From assembly GCF_910592395.1 (NCBI RefSeq), contig NC_088310.1, positions 6,019,501-6,083,500 on the forward strand: a stretch of DNA of 64,000 nucleotides, read 5' to 3'. A program made the translations under genes and the position numbers. The notes under the pieces are model-generated. The model ran no database searches. It had not been told where the DNA came from and was given only the letters and a program-made list of their open reading frames with translations. Shown piece after piece: positions 12,982-26,100 of the stretch. Numbering within the stretch: the first letter of the stretch is position 1; the number at the start of each line of letters is the position of its first letter. The stretch is from Lineus longissimus (lineage: Eukaryota; Nemertea; Pilidiophora; Heteronemertea; Lineidae).

Positions 12982-13975
12982 TTTTAGCAGACTACTTAAA
13001 ATAGAGAAATTGTACAGGCACTTTAGCGCGACCAATTGAAATTTATATCATAATATGTAAAATGAACCTGTTATTCATCTTTTTCTGGAGGACAACACAT
13101 TTTTATCAATAAACAGTGAATACCATAATCATGCTTTTATGTGATTCCGCAATCATGTTTCTGTGTGAATTTTAACAATCATGTTTTTATGTGATATAAG
13201 CAATCAGGACAAAGCATGAAAAAGTAACAATCACGTTTTTTCGTGTTGGCCCCGAATGCCCTGTGGTGTATACATGTACATACTGCCATACATCATGATG
13301 ATTGATGATATGATGGTACATGTATGATGCCTTAGTAACGAATGGGGAATGGGGAATAACGGATGTAATCAGACAATGATTGATTTACAATAAATGTTGA
13401 AATTTGATTTTTTTTATCTTCAAATTTGTTTAATGAATAGTGTGAACTATCAACCATCATCCATAACTCCTTATTTTATTATTATGTCATGAACAATACA
13501 CAGTGTGGACAAGGAAGTTTCATGGTGTGAATTGAACGCGAGCTAAACTTCCGGCCTATAGGCCTAGTCAAAGATTTCTGACCCCACACTTTCATTGGTT
13601 TCTGGCAGGTCACTAACACACACACACCCTCACACCTTTCATTACTCCAATCCATGCTCCAACCCCCTTGTCGGATGCTTGTGTGTCAAGATGCTTAGTC
13701 AGAGAAGCGCCACTAAAAATATTCCGCTTAATTTCTCGCCTTGACCCGGTCGATTGTACTCCCGTTCCCAGAAATCCTGTAGTGTATTTTGTAGTACATG
13801 ATGTATATGATTACGAGTCCTATCGTCAAGGTTCGATCAGCTCATTCCATGGCCAAGATCTGGCACGTTTGTTGACATTTGTGGCCCGATTTTCTCGACT
13901 AAGCACGAAATTATGTCATATCTGTCACCTCTTTGATCATCATATCGTTCATTAGAACCTCACGAATCCGACAAC
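12982..13975. promoter_or_regulatory. Divergent intergenic region SCCPDH-B / S1P phosphatase
   Basis: The region of 994 bp lies between the ATGs of the minus-strand SCCPDH-B and the plus-strand phosphatase gene, so it should hold both promoters and 5' leaders. It contains a degenerate repeat at about 13121-13245 (see separate entry) and a CA-rich run near 13612-13634. I did not recognise a TATA box or a defined factor site. Confidence 0.5.
13121..13245. repeat. Degenerate tandem repeat, units of roughly 33 bp
   Basis: Three to four imperfect units share the words CAATCATG, TTTTATGTGAT or close variants (for example at 13128, 13150, 13178 and 13226). The spacing is not exact. It lies between two divergent promoters. 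Confidence 0.5.
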
Positions 13976-16900
13976 ATGTTGGAAACTTTGGAGTGGCTCG
14001 AAGGGCCCGAGCTTGTCATTGCTTTTCAACGCTTGTGTGGGATCATTCCGTGCCCGGCAAAAAATGCCAAGCAAAATGGAGTGGCAAATGGAAGTGCCAA
14101 TGCAAATGGTAAAGCAAATGGCTTCATGAATGGTGATGCAAAGCATTACCTCCAGAATGGTGATGCTGGGGGACATGGTGACTACACTAATGGTCATGCT
14201 TACAGGCTTCGATCTAGGACTGTTGAAACTTCTACGGAGACGGATGGTACGCTGAACGGGGACCCAGTTTCGCAGGAACTGACTGAAGATTCTGCTGAAG
14301 ACAGCGAGTCGTCAACGTCTGGCTCTGAGATTGAAGATGCCAATGGAAAGGAACTGACAACATATGATGTCACTAACTCATTTCTGTACTATTTATTCTG
14401 TTTTGGAGCTAACCTTGGCAATGAGGTGTTTTATTGTGCTTTCTTTCCATTCTGGCTATGGAATGTCGATGGCTTCGTTGGGCGTAGAGTGTGTTATATT
14501 TGGTGTGCCATCATGTACTTTGGTCAGGCAGCTAAAGACCTCATTCGTTGGCCACGACCTGCGTCCCCTCCTGTTGTTCGAATGGAGAAAAGATATGAAC
14601 TCGAATACGGAATGCCATCAACTCATGCAATGGTCGGTGCGGCTGTCCCGTTTTCACTACTGGTCTTTACCTGGAATAGATATGAGGTGGGTCAGTGAGT
14701 GGTACTATACGACAATCAAGATGTACAGACCGGGGGAGCTGGCTGTACGTACCCATAAGTCTTTGCGGTAGTCTCGCGCGTACCGGATATAACCTATCAA
14801 GCTTTTCTCCTTCAGAGAAATACTGCGTTGCGCTCAACTGCCAATTATGCATTAGTCTGGTGGACACGAGGTTGGCCTTAAACTTGCTTGAAATCGAAAA
14901 TTTGGACAACACACGTGTACTACAGCGCAAACGGCAGCATTCTGACATAGAAACATGTGGTCTGATTCTATTTTTACTTGTCATTTAGTGATCACGCGTC
15001 CAACCTCGTATGCAGGGTAATGTGGCTTTCTCATTGGTCGAACGTTAATTTTGTTCACAGCCTTATAAGGCACTTGAGCGCAACGCAGTATTTCTCTGAA
15101 GGAGAAAAGCTTGATGGGTTATATCAAGTACGCGCGAGACTACCGCAAAGACTTATGGGTACGTACAGCCAGCTCCCCCGGTCTGTACATCTTGATTGTA
15201 GTATTGTAGAGTGATTGAAGTGACAAATTGTAATCTCTGACTTGATTTTCATTTCTAATCTGATCTGCAGTCGTTAAATTTCTTTAAAACTTTTGTTGAA
15301 TTACAATCAAAACAGTAGAAATTCTTCTTGCCTTGAAAGTATCATGCCTTTTCTCGGTTATCAAAAACAGTTGTCAGTGTTACTGTTATAGTATTCTTTT
15401 AAAAAGAATTTGATTTGATAGAAATGAACAGTAAGATTAAGTAGTATTTTTGAGTCACTCACTCATTTAATGCCAAGTTGAATACAATGTTCTTTGTGCT
15501 GTGAATTGTAAATTAATACATACTAGGCCTACCACAAGTACCAGTACTTGGCTTTGTCATGTCACTATTTATGTCACATTTATGTCAAGCATGAAAGTGG
15601 TTGCTGAACTATAAATGGGCAAGACTAGACAGAATGCAAATATGTGTTGACCCCTTCATTAAATGTCATGGTCGTTGGTTGGCGGTCTACCGGTACATTT
15701 AGTACAAGTAATAAGACTATTAGGGCAGGCTAGTCTGCATTTAGATCGATGCTAATCCCCATGTGGGGGTTTCATGAATTTTATCAAAATATCCTAGACG
15801 ATATGGCAGGCACTTACATTAAAGTTTTATGAATCATTCATCCATTTTAAATTATGTTTAGCTATATGTAAAGTCCCCAAAGCCCCAAAATAAATCTTGA
15901 TTGTGCCAGCCAAAAAATGTAGAAAATGTCTCAGAAAACACAGCATGGTCCTTGACCTTGTACAATGGATATGTATATTTAGAGTTGTTATGTAATGTGT
16001 CTGGGCGGGCGAAAGGGTCAAGGGCAAATCTTTCGACCAATATTGAAATAGTTACCCGGTAGCCAGATTAATTCACCATTGGCTGACCAGGTATACTGAG
16101 GAATATATAGAATTCAATGACTAAGCTTTTAGATATCCCTAACCTCTAGACAGCAATACAATATGCAATAAGACGTCTGTTACAACTACATGCCACTATT
16201 GGCAGCAGATACCACTATATTTCAATGAATTGAATTCCTCTTTCAGATGACAATATTTACAGTTACACGTGATCCCACCCAACTACTACCAACATAGTGA
16301 GCCCTGCTGCAAAGATGTTTCTGGTATAAATCCTGCTGGTCTACATGAGTCAATAAAATCTATCTATTTTATGTTTCAGTATGAGCATGTGATTGCATTG
16401 GCACTGGCCACAGCTTGGTGTACACTTGTCTGTTTGAGCAGACTGTATCTTGGGATGCACACTGTGCTCGTGAGTATTTGTGCTTACTGTTCCAAAAGTA
16501 AAATTCATGTGTTGATCACCAAGAGTTGAAAAATACTTGACCAATAAGTTGAGTTGATTATGGAAAGAAGAGGGGAGAAAAAATGTGCTATTTTGTACGA
16601 CAGTGGTAAAGTGTGGCGACATTAACCAATTCACATTATCCACACTTTGCCGGCATGGTGAATGTTTACACTTGAGGAAAACAGACATGTTACATTTGTA
16701 AACATCATATGACATGTATGAGTCTGGTGGATGACTGACCCATTTCTGATACTTATGTCAGACATCAGTTAAAATATCTACATGAATGACATACAAGTTG
16801 AAGGTAACATGATTGGAGCAGTGGCAGTGCAACTATCAACAAAACGTAGAGGAATTAGAGGAAGAGGGTATCAATTGCTGGACATAGCAACTACATGTAC

Positions 16901-17556
16901 TTTGGTCATTGCATGTCTTGGTCACCGTCCTTGCTGTAGTTCAACTCCATCTGTTCATGAACTAATCAGTATATTTTTGTCTGTTTCAGGATATCATTGC
17001 AGGACTCCTGTTTGCTGGGTTGATTCTTGGCATCATGCACCCCCTATTGGACACGCTAGACACCTTCATCCTGTCGCACCCGTATTCCCCAGCAGCCGTG
17101 ATTGTCGTCTCGCTCGCGATGTGTATATTCTACCCGACGTTGGACAAATGGAGCACGGCGCGTGGAGACACGACAATGATTCTTGCCGTTGGCGTTGGTG
17201 TTTGCCTTGCATCCTGGGTAAACTTCCAATGGGAAATTTACCAGGTTACAACAGATCTACCTCCGTATGGCATCAAAATTCCGAATGCCGAATACTTCGG
17301 TACAATGATGCTTCGTACCATGCTCGGTATTGTTATTCTTATTGCAACCCGGACTGTGATGAAAGCGCTAACATATCATATGCTTTGTTATATTTTTGGT
17401 TACAAGAAGGAAAACAGATCTCTGCAGCATCTTATTGTTGAGTTGCCCTATAAGTATATCACCTATACCATGGTCGCTTTTAATGTTGTTTACTTTGCAC
17501 CAGCGGTGTTTAGATACGTAGGCATTGAGAGAACCACAGTTCACACTGAATATTAG
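13976..17556 (+). CDS. Sphingosine-1-phosphate phosphatase (SGPP family)
   Basis: This is a lipid phosphate phosphatase of the PAP2 superfamily, predicted to dephosphorylate sphingosine-1-phosphate at the endoplasmic reticulum membrane and return sphingosine to ceramide synthesis. Exons 13976-14686, 16380-16469 and 16990-17556 join in phase to 455 residues, slightly longer than human SGPP1. All three catalytic motifs are present: KDLIRWPRP (K187, R194, P195), PSTHAM (214-219, H217) and SRLYLGMHTVLD (R258, H264, D268), with the third motif finished by exon 3. Several hydrophobic membrane segments follow, then a conserved VELPYKYITYTMVAF near the C-terminus. The N-terminal 130 residues are unusual: an Asn/Gly/Ala-rich low-complexity run (about 31-60) and an acidic Ser/Glu/Asp run before the catalytic domain. 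I cannot assign it to SGPP1 or SGPP2; it is likely a pre-duplication orthologue. AATAAA signals at 17560-17565 and 19292-19297 are candidate ends of the message. Confidence 0.93.
14703..15208. mobile_element. MITE-like foldback element, 140-bp terminal inverted repeats
   Basis: The arms 14703-14842 and 15069-15208 are near-perfect reverse complements of about 140 bp each, beginning TAC(T/A)ATAC. The centre of about 226 bp shows no transposase frame. Flanks GAGTGG (14697-14702) and GAGTGA (15209-15214) look like an imperfect target-site duplication. The element starts only 16 nt after the end of exon 1 of the phosphatase gene. It fits a non-autonomous DNA transposon; the superfamily is not assigned. 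Confidence 0.85.
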
Positions 17557-20500
17557 CCCAATAAACCAAATATGGGTATAGTGGGTTTTTGAAAAATTGA
17601 GTATGTGCATGTATTTGTATCTTTTTAGGTTGGACTAAATTTTTTTCATTTTTTAAAGAAAGGACAGTATTTTCCCTGATCTGAGTAGATTAATTTTGTA
17701 TAATTTGGAAAATGCAACTCACTGACACTGGTATCAATTGGTTAATTTTTAGGCAAGTCGAAATCTTAGATCCACTTAGTTCTTCATCATGTGTGTAGTG
17801 TGTCAACTAGCATTTACCAACAGTTAACTGTTCAGTTTTCTCTCAAAACATTCCTTTGGTTATTAACTTCAGTTTGATCGATTGGTCAGTTCGATTTAAA
17901 TTTTCAAGTTTCGAACTATGTATTTAGTTCTTGTTTGTCAATAGTAGATGATTCCTTCAGTCCAAGTTGTATTAATGTATTGTATATTTTGTTCTCAACT
18001 TGGACTTAGCAAGACTCAGTTAAACTGGATAAGTTCATTGGTTATGCATTTCAATCCTTTTGCTTGACGAAAAAGGGGCTCGGTCAAACAAACCAATTGC
18101 TATAAAATGCAAAAATTGGTATTAAAAGTTAACATGTAAGATGCTAAATTTAAAAATAGTTCAAGCCTTGTTGAGAGATTGGACACTAGTCATAGGGTAG
18201 ACTGTTCAGTTCACAGTGCTATCAATTCAAGCATTGCGTATTTGCATACACATCAATGGAGCTGGAGATTAGCAATTTGAATAAAAACTTATAAAAATTG
18301 AAGAACCTAGAATAGTTACTTTGCTGTAGAGAGTACAGATGAGATAGAGTACTTGTATCGATAAGATCTATTAGTCAACTTTAATAGTGAGTGCATGAGT
18401 TTCCTTTGGGACCATGAGAGGATTTAAATTGACTGCTCAGAATAATTCATGAACTGCAATGGCGAAAATTTGTCAATATTTTACCTCTTGCCATGGACAC
18501 TGCTATTCAGTTCTCAACACAGTGCATTCATTATCTCATTGTTGTGGTCCTTTCATGTTATTCAAAAATTCAGGTCATTGACACAATCACTGCTCATCAC
18601 TGGGTGTCCATGTTTTATGAACGGATCACCCCATCTAGTGAACAATGATGTTCCTATGAGGTTGTTTATAACAGTTTGGGCTTATTTCCTCTGAGTAACC
18701 TTGCAGGTTGTACTCAATTCTAAATTCACGTCTCTTGATATGTCTGAATTAAATTCAATTGGTTCTGGGTAAACCTTTTTGTTATATGTTTGAATTATTC
18801 CTCATCCAGCTGTTTCTCGCAATTGTTTATTTTAATGGTAATCATGGGTTGGTGAGACTGCCATATGCTAGACTGTTGAGTCATTTGAATTCGATATGCT
18901 CCCTTAGTAATGACACAAGTTTTGGTCCCAAATTGGTTGTTTCCATTCAATTCAAGGGGGGAGGGTTCATAGTCATCTATGATTCTGTATTAGCAGTGGA
19001 TGTAAATAGCTGTATATATGTGGCTTATTGAGCTTTATAGACTGGCTGAAAAGAGCTAGTTCGCACCTGATGTATCGGTGATTTCGCTAATATTGTGATG
19101 CTGTTGTAATCGCTACATCATTATCACTTAGTAGAAGTGATCAAGGTGTGATTTTCTCCAAAAAATCAGGGTCGATTTACTCTCTACGGCCATCATTCGG
19201 CATAAGTAATAATTTAGTAAGGCCTATTACATTTTATGTTGTAGTTATGCATAAAATTGGTTATTATTTATGTGCTTGCTAGATATGAAAGAATAAAGTA
19301 TTCCTGTGGTTGTTGCCTGTTGGGGTGATACGAGCATGATTCTGTTCAACTCTTTATCAGCCATTACCCAGATTTTGGCAACTTTTTCTATTTGTTCATA
19401 ATTTCATACACAGCTGATTGTAAGAAGAATTTGATGTGATGTTAATGATTTCCCCGGTTTGCCGTATTATGCTATTTACCATATGTATATGCTGTTCAAA
19501 AAGAGACTTAGTCTCAGAAACCTTACCATTGATCATGTTAAAAAAGGTGGTCTTTGGAATTCACTTGTGCGTACAAAACACTATTAGTGCTAAGATACCG
19601 TATCACTTCATATAGCGAAAAATCCAAATGGAAAAGGCCTAATTTTCTTTGCTTGACCATTTGTAAAGTGCCATGTAACTTAAATGGATTATTTTACAAA
19701 ATAAAATATGGGTGAGGATTGATATCGTCTTGGCTTTTTTGCTTTGGGCATTTGGCATCTTTCTGGACCTCAACTGTTTTGTCAAACCACTTGGCAGGAC
19801 AAAAATCATGATTGCCCCCACTCCACACTGCTCCACAACGTTTTGCAGGTGGGAACACAAATATGAAAACCACTGGGGACATGGAAACAATAGCTTCATG
19901 ATAATGTGGTATCTCCCAAAAGTGGATACCTCTGTCTGCAGGACAGCATCTTTCTTATATTTAAAGACTTTCGGTTCTGAATTTCCAGTCAATCGGGAGA
20001 CCTTACAGTAATGTTCAGTCCCTTAGCATTTCAAGGAACAAAACTTTGGCAACCCGTTTTTACTACTGGTAGTTACATGAAGTGACTATCACTCTGATCA
20101 CCATTTAGCATGATCAGACAAAAAGTGGCCTAGAAAGATCATGAATAGACCAGGTTCTGGACTAGACCACCTTATTAAAACAATAGGTCATCTAAAGAAC
20201 CGGGAGTTTTTGACCTTGATTAGATATGTCTGACACAATACGACTGATAGTGATAGTGATCGAATGTATGCCCAGTTTGACCCCACTCGGTGACAGAATT
20301 TGATCCAGGTCTCCAAATGAAGATATCAACTGGGACAATGTCCTAATCACTATTACAGTACAACCATCCAGGGACAAACTTATACATGTAGCCACGAGAG
20401 ACAATGACAGAGCAAGGAACTACAATAGGAAAACACTAGGAATTCTGTCCCAGCATCTTGTGAGATGACAAACATGATAAAAGACGATGCCACACCCACC

Positions 20501-21137
20501 CAGCAGTGTATCTCAAGATAATTTAATGCAGTTTCACTCCTCAGATGCCAAAGTAAGGGGAAAACAAGGAAAGCATATGACTGATCTATTTTATTATGAA
20601 TACACCTCTTTCTAAAGTTATAACAATAAACACCTTACACAGGTAAGCAATAGGATTACAACAGGATTTTTGTGTTTACTTCCAACACCTGGATAAACTC
20701 TGGCATTTAAGTTCTAACACTGGTTTAAAATCAACATATTATGTTGACATACAAACCTATAATTCTCTTACAAGTGCAGACACGGATGGTAAGGTTCTCT
20801 TGAAACTTCAGACTCTATCATTATTACTCTTTTAGGCAATTAGGGGGACCACTGTCATCAGATTGTTACAATAAATTTCCCATTTTTTCATTGGAATGTC
20901 ATCACAGTACTGGTAGTACAAATGCAAATCATGAACCTCACTATCATCTACCGGGTAGATTGAAAGATTTTTTAAAATTATCAACAGGAATCTGCAGAGT
21001 TAATCATCTTGTCTGCCGTTGTGGATGAGCCAATACCTTTATGCAGAGCTCAATCAATGTCACAACAATCAAGCTGCATTCCCTGAGAAATCCACTCGAT
21101 TTGAATAAATGGAAATTTGCTCCATGTTTTGTGATTG
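17557..21137. other. Convergent region: S1P phosphatase 3' UTR and COMMD1 3' UTR
   Basis: No further gene is recognised. The first part is likely phosphatase 3' UTR, ending at AATAAA 17560-17565 or more plausibly 19292-19297. The right end is likely COMMD1 3' UTR, with a minus-strand AATAAA at 20590-20595, about 540 nt past its stop. The middle (19300-20580) shows nothing I can name. Confidence 0.5.
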
Positions 21138-22157
21138 TCACTGATTACAATAGGCATTGATCTGTTTTTCAATTTCCTGCATATTCGACAGCACGTTTGT
21201 CAGTTTCTCTTCGTCCATCTCGAAAAGCACCACTTCAGGTTCCTGTAAAGATAACACATAACATCATTATTGTGATCTGCGTAAGTATTCGAGTCTGGAG
21301 TTGTGAGGCTTGAACCCTGGTCTAGGCACCATTAATTTTAATCTGCTACAGGTAGAAAGTGAAGAGTTCCGGAGGAATACCAATCTTTATTATTTTCTTT
21401 TCACCTTCATCAACAAAATAGCTTTAGTGAGAGTGCATGCGGATGCCACAGACAGTTTGGTGGTTGATGAGGAAAGCTCTTCCTTTGCATTAATCAAAGA
21501 GACTTGGATTTACTTAAGAGCTGGTGATCAACTCAACTCACCTTAGCTTTGTCCAGCCCCTCAGTAACTTGGAATTCCATAATGGCAGTGGGTATGTTTA
21601 ATTGATCAATGTTCTTTGACTGACTTTTCACATCAATTCGCCAATTCACGCTCTTAAGACTATTGTTCCAACTTGTAGCAGCAATTAATGTATCGTGTAT
21701 TTTAGTTTTGTGATTTCTCCAGAATTTTGAGAAAACTTTGGCTTCTTCCTCAGTGATAGCACCGTCTCGCTTCTTCGTCTGTGATATCAAGAATGCTTCT
21801 AACTTGTCAAAGTCCATATCTGAAGACGCCATAGTCTGAAAAAAGAATAGGGAATATTAAGCATCTTCTATATTTGCAGATAAAGCTGCAATTCTTCTAA
21901 AAATGAATAGGCCTTACAGTACTATAAGTTTGATTTACATGATGTAAGGCAATCAGACGAGTTCCACTGTTGTATTTGCACAGGTTACAAACGTAATAAG
22001 TCCTGAATTTGCCTTCTAACGTCCGGATCCTTTATTCTAACACTGCTTCACAAAATTATACACACCAAAGTCATAATTGATAAAATAGTTCGTCGGGATG
22101 ACGATTCGTGCACGTGATTATAAAATACTCGGGAGACTGGAATAACTCTCTATCGCT

Positions 22158-22219
<62 letters not shown>

Positions 22220-23009
22220 GAGAGCGTGCGGATAGCTGTTTTGTATTCACGCGCAGCTTTGTCTGCACCAATCAGGGGGCAACGTTGATGCGTCTCCATC
22301 CAATGAGGAGCCGCATCAATGCTGACGTAATTGATCACGCTGGGGAGAATGGAGGATTAAAAGTAGACCGTGGGAATTTTCACAGGTATCTTATCTGATA
22401 CCCAATTCCAATAATCTCGCACACTTAATTCCAAGAATTACACATTACAGTGCTACTCATAAGAATTAAGAAAGGTTTTACAATTACTATACAACACCAC
22501 CATGGAGCAATGTTTGTGGATGCATCAGTGTTGCAAACAAAAGACTGTGTGGTGGCATGCCATGTGTTTTTTTGTTCTTTATCATGCTCTATACAGCTGA
22601 ACAGACGAGATCATGCACCGAGGGCGAGGCCGAGGAATACAGGATCGCCCGATCGGGAGCCCTCCGTCATCTCTATCCCTTTATCATTCATCACCCCGGA
22701 AGCTACATGGAGTGACAATGTGTCAATGTCAGCAAGAGTTAATTCACTCTGTTACTTGCAATTTAATGCTAAATTGAAAAAGGGGTGTGTCACTTCCATC
22801 CATGCATGCCATCCATCTATCACTGTCTCTGCATTCACCTTTATCAAACGTTGACATTTTGCAGTTTGGAGCCTGAATTCTTCTTCTGACAGATTGGGGT
22901 ATAACTCTGCCTTTAGGAAATCATCAGTAATGTCAGATTCTCCATAGTAAATTCGTTTGGCAAGGCCATTTAGAAGCCCAAGAAATTTTTTTGTTTCCTC
23001 TCCTGCCAT
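21138..23009 (-). CDS. COMMD1: COMM domain-containing protein 1
   Basis: COMMD1 is a subunit of the Commander (CCC) complex, which recycles membrane cargo from endosomes. In vertebrates it also affects copper homeostasis and NF-kB turnover. Exons 22839-23009, 21542-21835 and 21138-21242 join in phase to 189 residues, against 190 in human. The helical N-terminal half has family wording such as LLNGLAKR, LYPNLSEEEFR, MDFDKLEAFL and ISQTKK, followed by FSKFWRNHKTKI. The COMM domain follows, with WRIDVKSQSKN and a C-terminal Leu-rich helix (LTNVLSNMQEIEKQI). Exon count and order agree with a compact three-exon gene. The ATG at 23009 faces the INTS7 ATG at 23109. Intron 1 carries a long CT microsatellite. 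Identification is secure by similarity along the entire length. Confidence 0.95.
22157..22217. repeat. (CT)n microsatellite
   Basis: An almost uninterrupted CT dinucleotide run of about 60 bp lies within COMMD1 intron 1. It makes long Arg-Glu or Leu-Ser frames on either strand, which are not genes. Confidence 0.95.
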
Positions 23010-23108
23010 TTTTGATGATTAGTCCATGTAGTCGTGCGCTATACTTCGGTTTCGAAAACTGGAACATGAATTGAAGAGGAAGTTTGTATTGCGTGAGACT
23101 GATTGGCC
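23010..23108. promoter_or_regulatory. Candidate bidirectional promoter COMMD1 / INTS7
   Basis: Only 99 bp separate the two start codons, which point away from each other. Any 5' leaders must be very short or overlap, so a shared housekeeping-type promoter is the simplest reading. No TATA box is evident. The INTS7 start has a strong context (GGCCATGGC). Confidence 0.6.
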
Positions 23109-26100
23109 ATGGCTTCTACCGGCAGATCTGGCCGAGTTGTTGCCAGTGCTATAGGTGAAATAGGCCTACTTGGAGAGCCTGAAAAAGATGCTAACGCATT
23201 GTTGATGGACCTTGATAAAGGTACTTTTATCGCCCACAAGTTTTAAAACGATCGGGGTCTTATTTCACGCCAGAAACGTGAATATGTGTTGCCCGATGTT
23301 TCTATTTTCGGACGAATTTGTACTGTTGGAATCCTACTTCTGATTTATCGGATGACAGCTGGTGGTGTGGAAGTAAAATTAGTCCCCTGAAAACCAAGTC
23401 CCTCCCGATTGTTCGATGGCAGATTAGGATCCTGGCCATATACAGTTGCGCATGAGAAAATGCTCACAGGGATTGCGAATTTAAACCCCATTCTATAATT
23501 GATGATGGATAGACATGTCATTTCCCAAAGTAAATAATTCTTGTTTCAGGTCTGAGGTCGGTAAAAGTAGGGGAACAATGTGAATCAATCATCAGGTTCC
23601 CAAGACTATTTGAGAAATATCCATTTCCCATCCTCATCAATTCTGCATTCCTAAAGCTTGGAGATGTCTTTAGATTTGGGTAAGTATCAGACCAAGAGGT
23701 TTGACAAGGGTGTCCCATCAAAAACATTCTTGTATTTTGTGGATCAGTGTTACTTGTACGTGTAGCAGGATATATTTAGAATAAGACATTTTCAGAGTGA
23801 AAAGAGAAAGTTTCTATTATCAATAAAGGGAAAGTTTCTACTTCCGGTACATGTATATAAAAACGTTGTTACTCTACCCTCTGTGTTATCAAGTGAAGTC
23901 TCACTCTTACATACTTTGCTTTTAGGACCAATTTTCTTCGGCTTTGCATTCTCAAAGTCACCCAGCAGAGTGAAAAGCATCTTGAGAAAGTCATTAATGT
24001 GGATGAATTCATTCGGAGGATATTCTCGGTCATTCACAGCAATGATCCAATTGCCAGGGCAATTACTCTCAGGTAAGGCGGTTATTCACTTTATCTCCTA
24101 ACTTTGAGAACACCAAGAACCCGGTTATAACAATGCTTTATGCATTAGGATGAGGTCATTGGTGCCAAGTGTGACGGAGGAAGTCAGGTAGGTGCTGAAT
24201 TTGATATTATGAAATCAGCATTTGCACTGGAGATTCTTGTAAATGGTTTGCTTCCTCAATAAGAGTCAACTGCCTTCTCATTTTCAAGAAACATTTTTTC
24301 AAACAATCATCATTCAGGTTTATTTGGCTTTGTTTCAGAACCCTCGGTAGCATGGCCTGTATCATCCCCGAGAGGAAAAATGTTCATCACAGCATCATGA
24401 GTGGTCTCGATTCTCATGATTCCGTGGAACTAGAAGCTGCTATCGTAGCAGCCAAAAGATTCGCTGCACAGTCAAAGTAAGTAAAGCTGAAAAATCACAA
24501 CGTTTTGGGAAAAAAAATCATTAATAGGATTTTTTGGTAATGTGTTAGCCTAACATTTTGACATTTGTAATGAAGGTCATTCACGCAGTCTCAGTGAATA
24601 TTTGTTGGTGATAGTATGGCTTTTGATATGAGGATATTACATTTTAAGGAGTAAAATTAGAAACATTTGGTATGTGCATCAACAGCCAGTGAAGTATTTA
24701 TCTACTTTCAGAACCTTTGCTACCACAGTATGCCAAAAGGTATCAGAAATCATCAAAGGCATCGAAAATCCAATGGAGATGAAACTGAAAGTGATCCCGA
24801 TCTTCCAGTACATGTATCATGATGCCCAGACAGCCACCCTGGTCCGTGACCTCTGCATACAATCTCTGCCATCTTATCCAGCTTGTAACTTTGTCTTGAC
24901 AACCCTTCATACCCTGTCCGAACTTTCGGCCAAGTCACTTATCAGTATACCACATCAGGTAAGTAATGGTTGATAGATAACGTATGTGCCACATACATTA
25001 TTTTCGAAGAGATGTGCAAAATGTAGAGCATAAGCCTATTCCACAATAGAAACTTGTTTGTCTTAAAACCATTCTGAGAGATCGACTTTATCTTATGCAT
25101 TGAACTGACAGCCAAAACAGCCTGTTATTTACAAAAACATCTGCGTGGATTTCGCTTTTACTGTTTTCTCAAAACACAGAAATGCACCTTGGTCATTTTG
25201 GCTCTTACCTATTCTAATATTTTCAGGTGAAACTCCTTCTAAACTACCTTGAGCATGATCCCAGACGAGCAGTCAAGGTTCAAGTGCTTCAAGATCTGAA
25301 GATGTTAGCCAAGGAAGGGGCACATTTATGGAATAAGGAAGATATCGAGGCATTATGTCAGTTTACTACAAGTACATCTTATGATGGATTGAAGATGGGT
25401 GCTCTACATGTTTTGACGACTCTGTCTAAGACTGTTGCCAATAGCAAATTTGATTCATCTCCAGGTAGGAAGAGGTGACGTCTGCACTTGCTTTGTTGAC
25501 ATTGATTTCTGCGAAGTGATTTGATTTGTTATCAGTTTATTGACCAAAAGAACATGAGACTTTACCAAAATGTTGGTAAAGAAAATATCCAGGTAGAGGT
25601 AGGCCCGAGGATGAATATTTAAAGGTACATGTAGGAGAAATCTGTTCCTCTCCTAAAATATTATCTTTTGGTTCAAGTCTCAAAAGACTGTATTGATCAG
25701 CTATGTTTTGAATTTCAGGTTCACCAGCACTGACTGTGTGTCAACACTGCAACACCAGCAACACCCTTCTTGCCTCCAAAGCAGCAGAACTTCTCACAGA
25801 TATGGCTGTTTACAACGTCAAGTCACAGAAACCAAACCGAGGATCCTTGTGTGATGATGCTGCCAGTGCTTTGGATGCCCTGGCTATTTTGTCAGGATCT
25901 GAGAGTACTGAACACAGCAAGGAATCACTTCAGGTAGGGCAATTTTAACTATAGTTTCTGTTTTTGATTGAGCTGACATAGTCGCTAACTGACAAGAGTC
26001 AGATGCATGAATAAAAATTGAATCTCAAAACACTGGACTATTCATGATGTCTTTTGAATCATTATAACAATCACTTCAAATGTCCTTCTTTCCAGATTTG

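Noticed and set aside
14695-15214. Open frames of 78-105 residues in the S1P phosphatase intron
   Set aside because: They lie in the arms of the MITE, appear in both arms as mirror copies, and have no protein-like features.
22071-22398. Long Arg-Glu and Leu-Ser frames
   Set aside because: They are produced by the CT microsatellite in COMMD1 intron 1.
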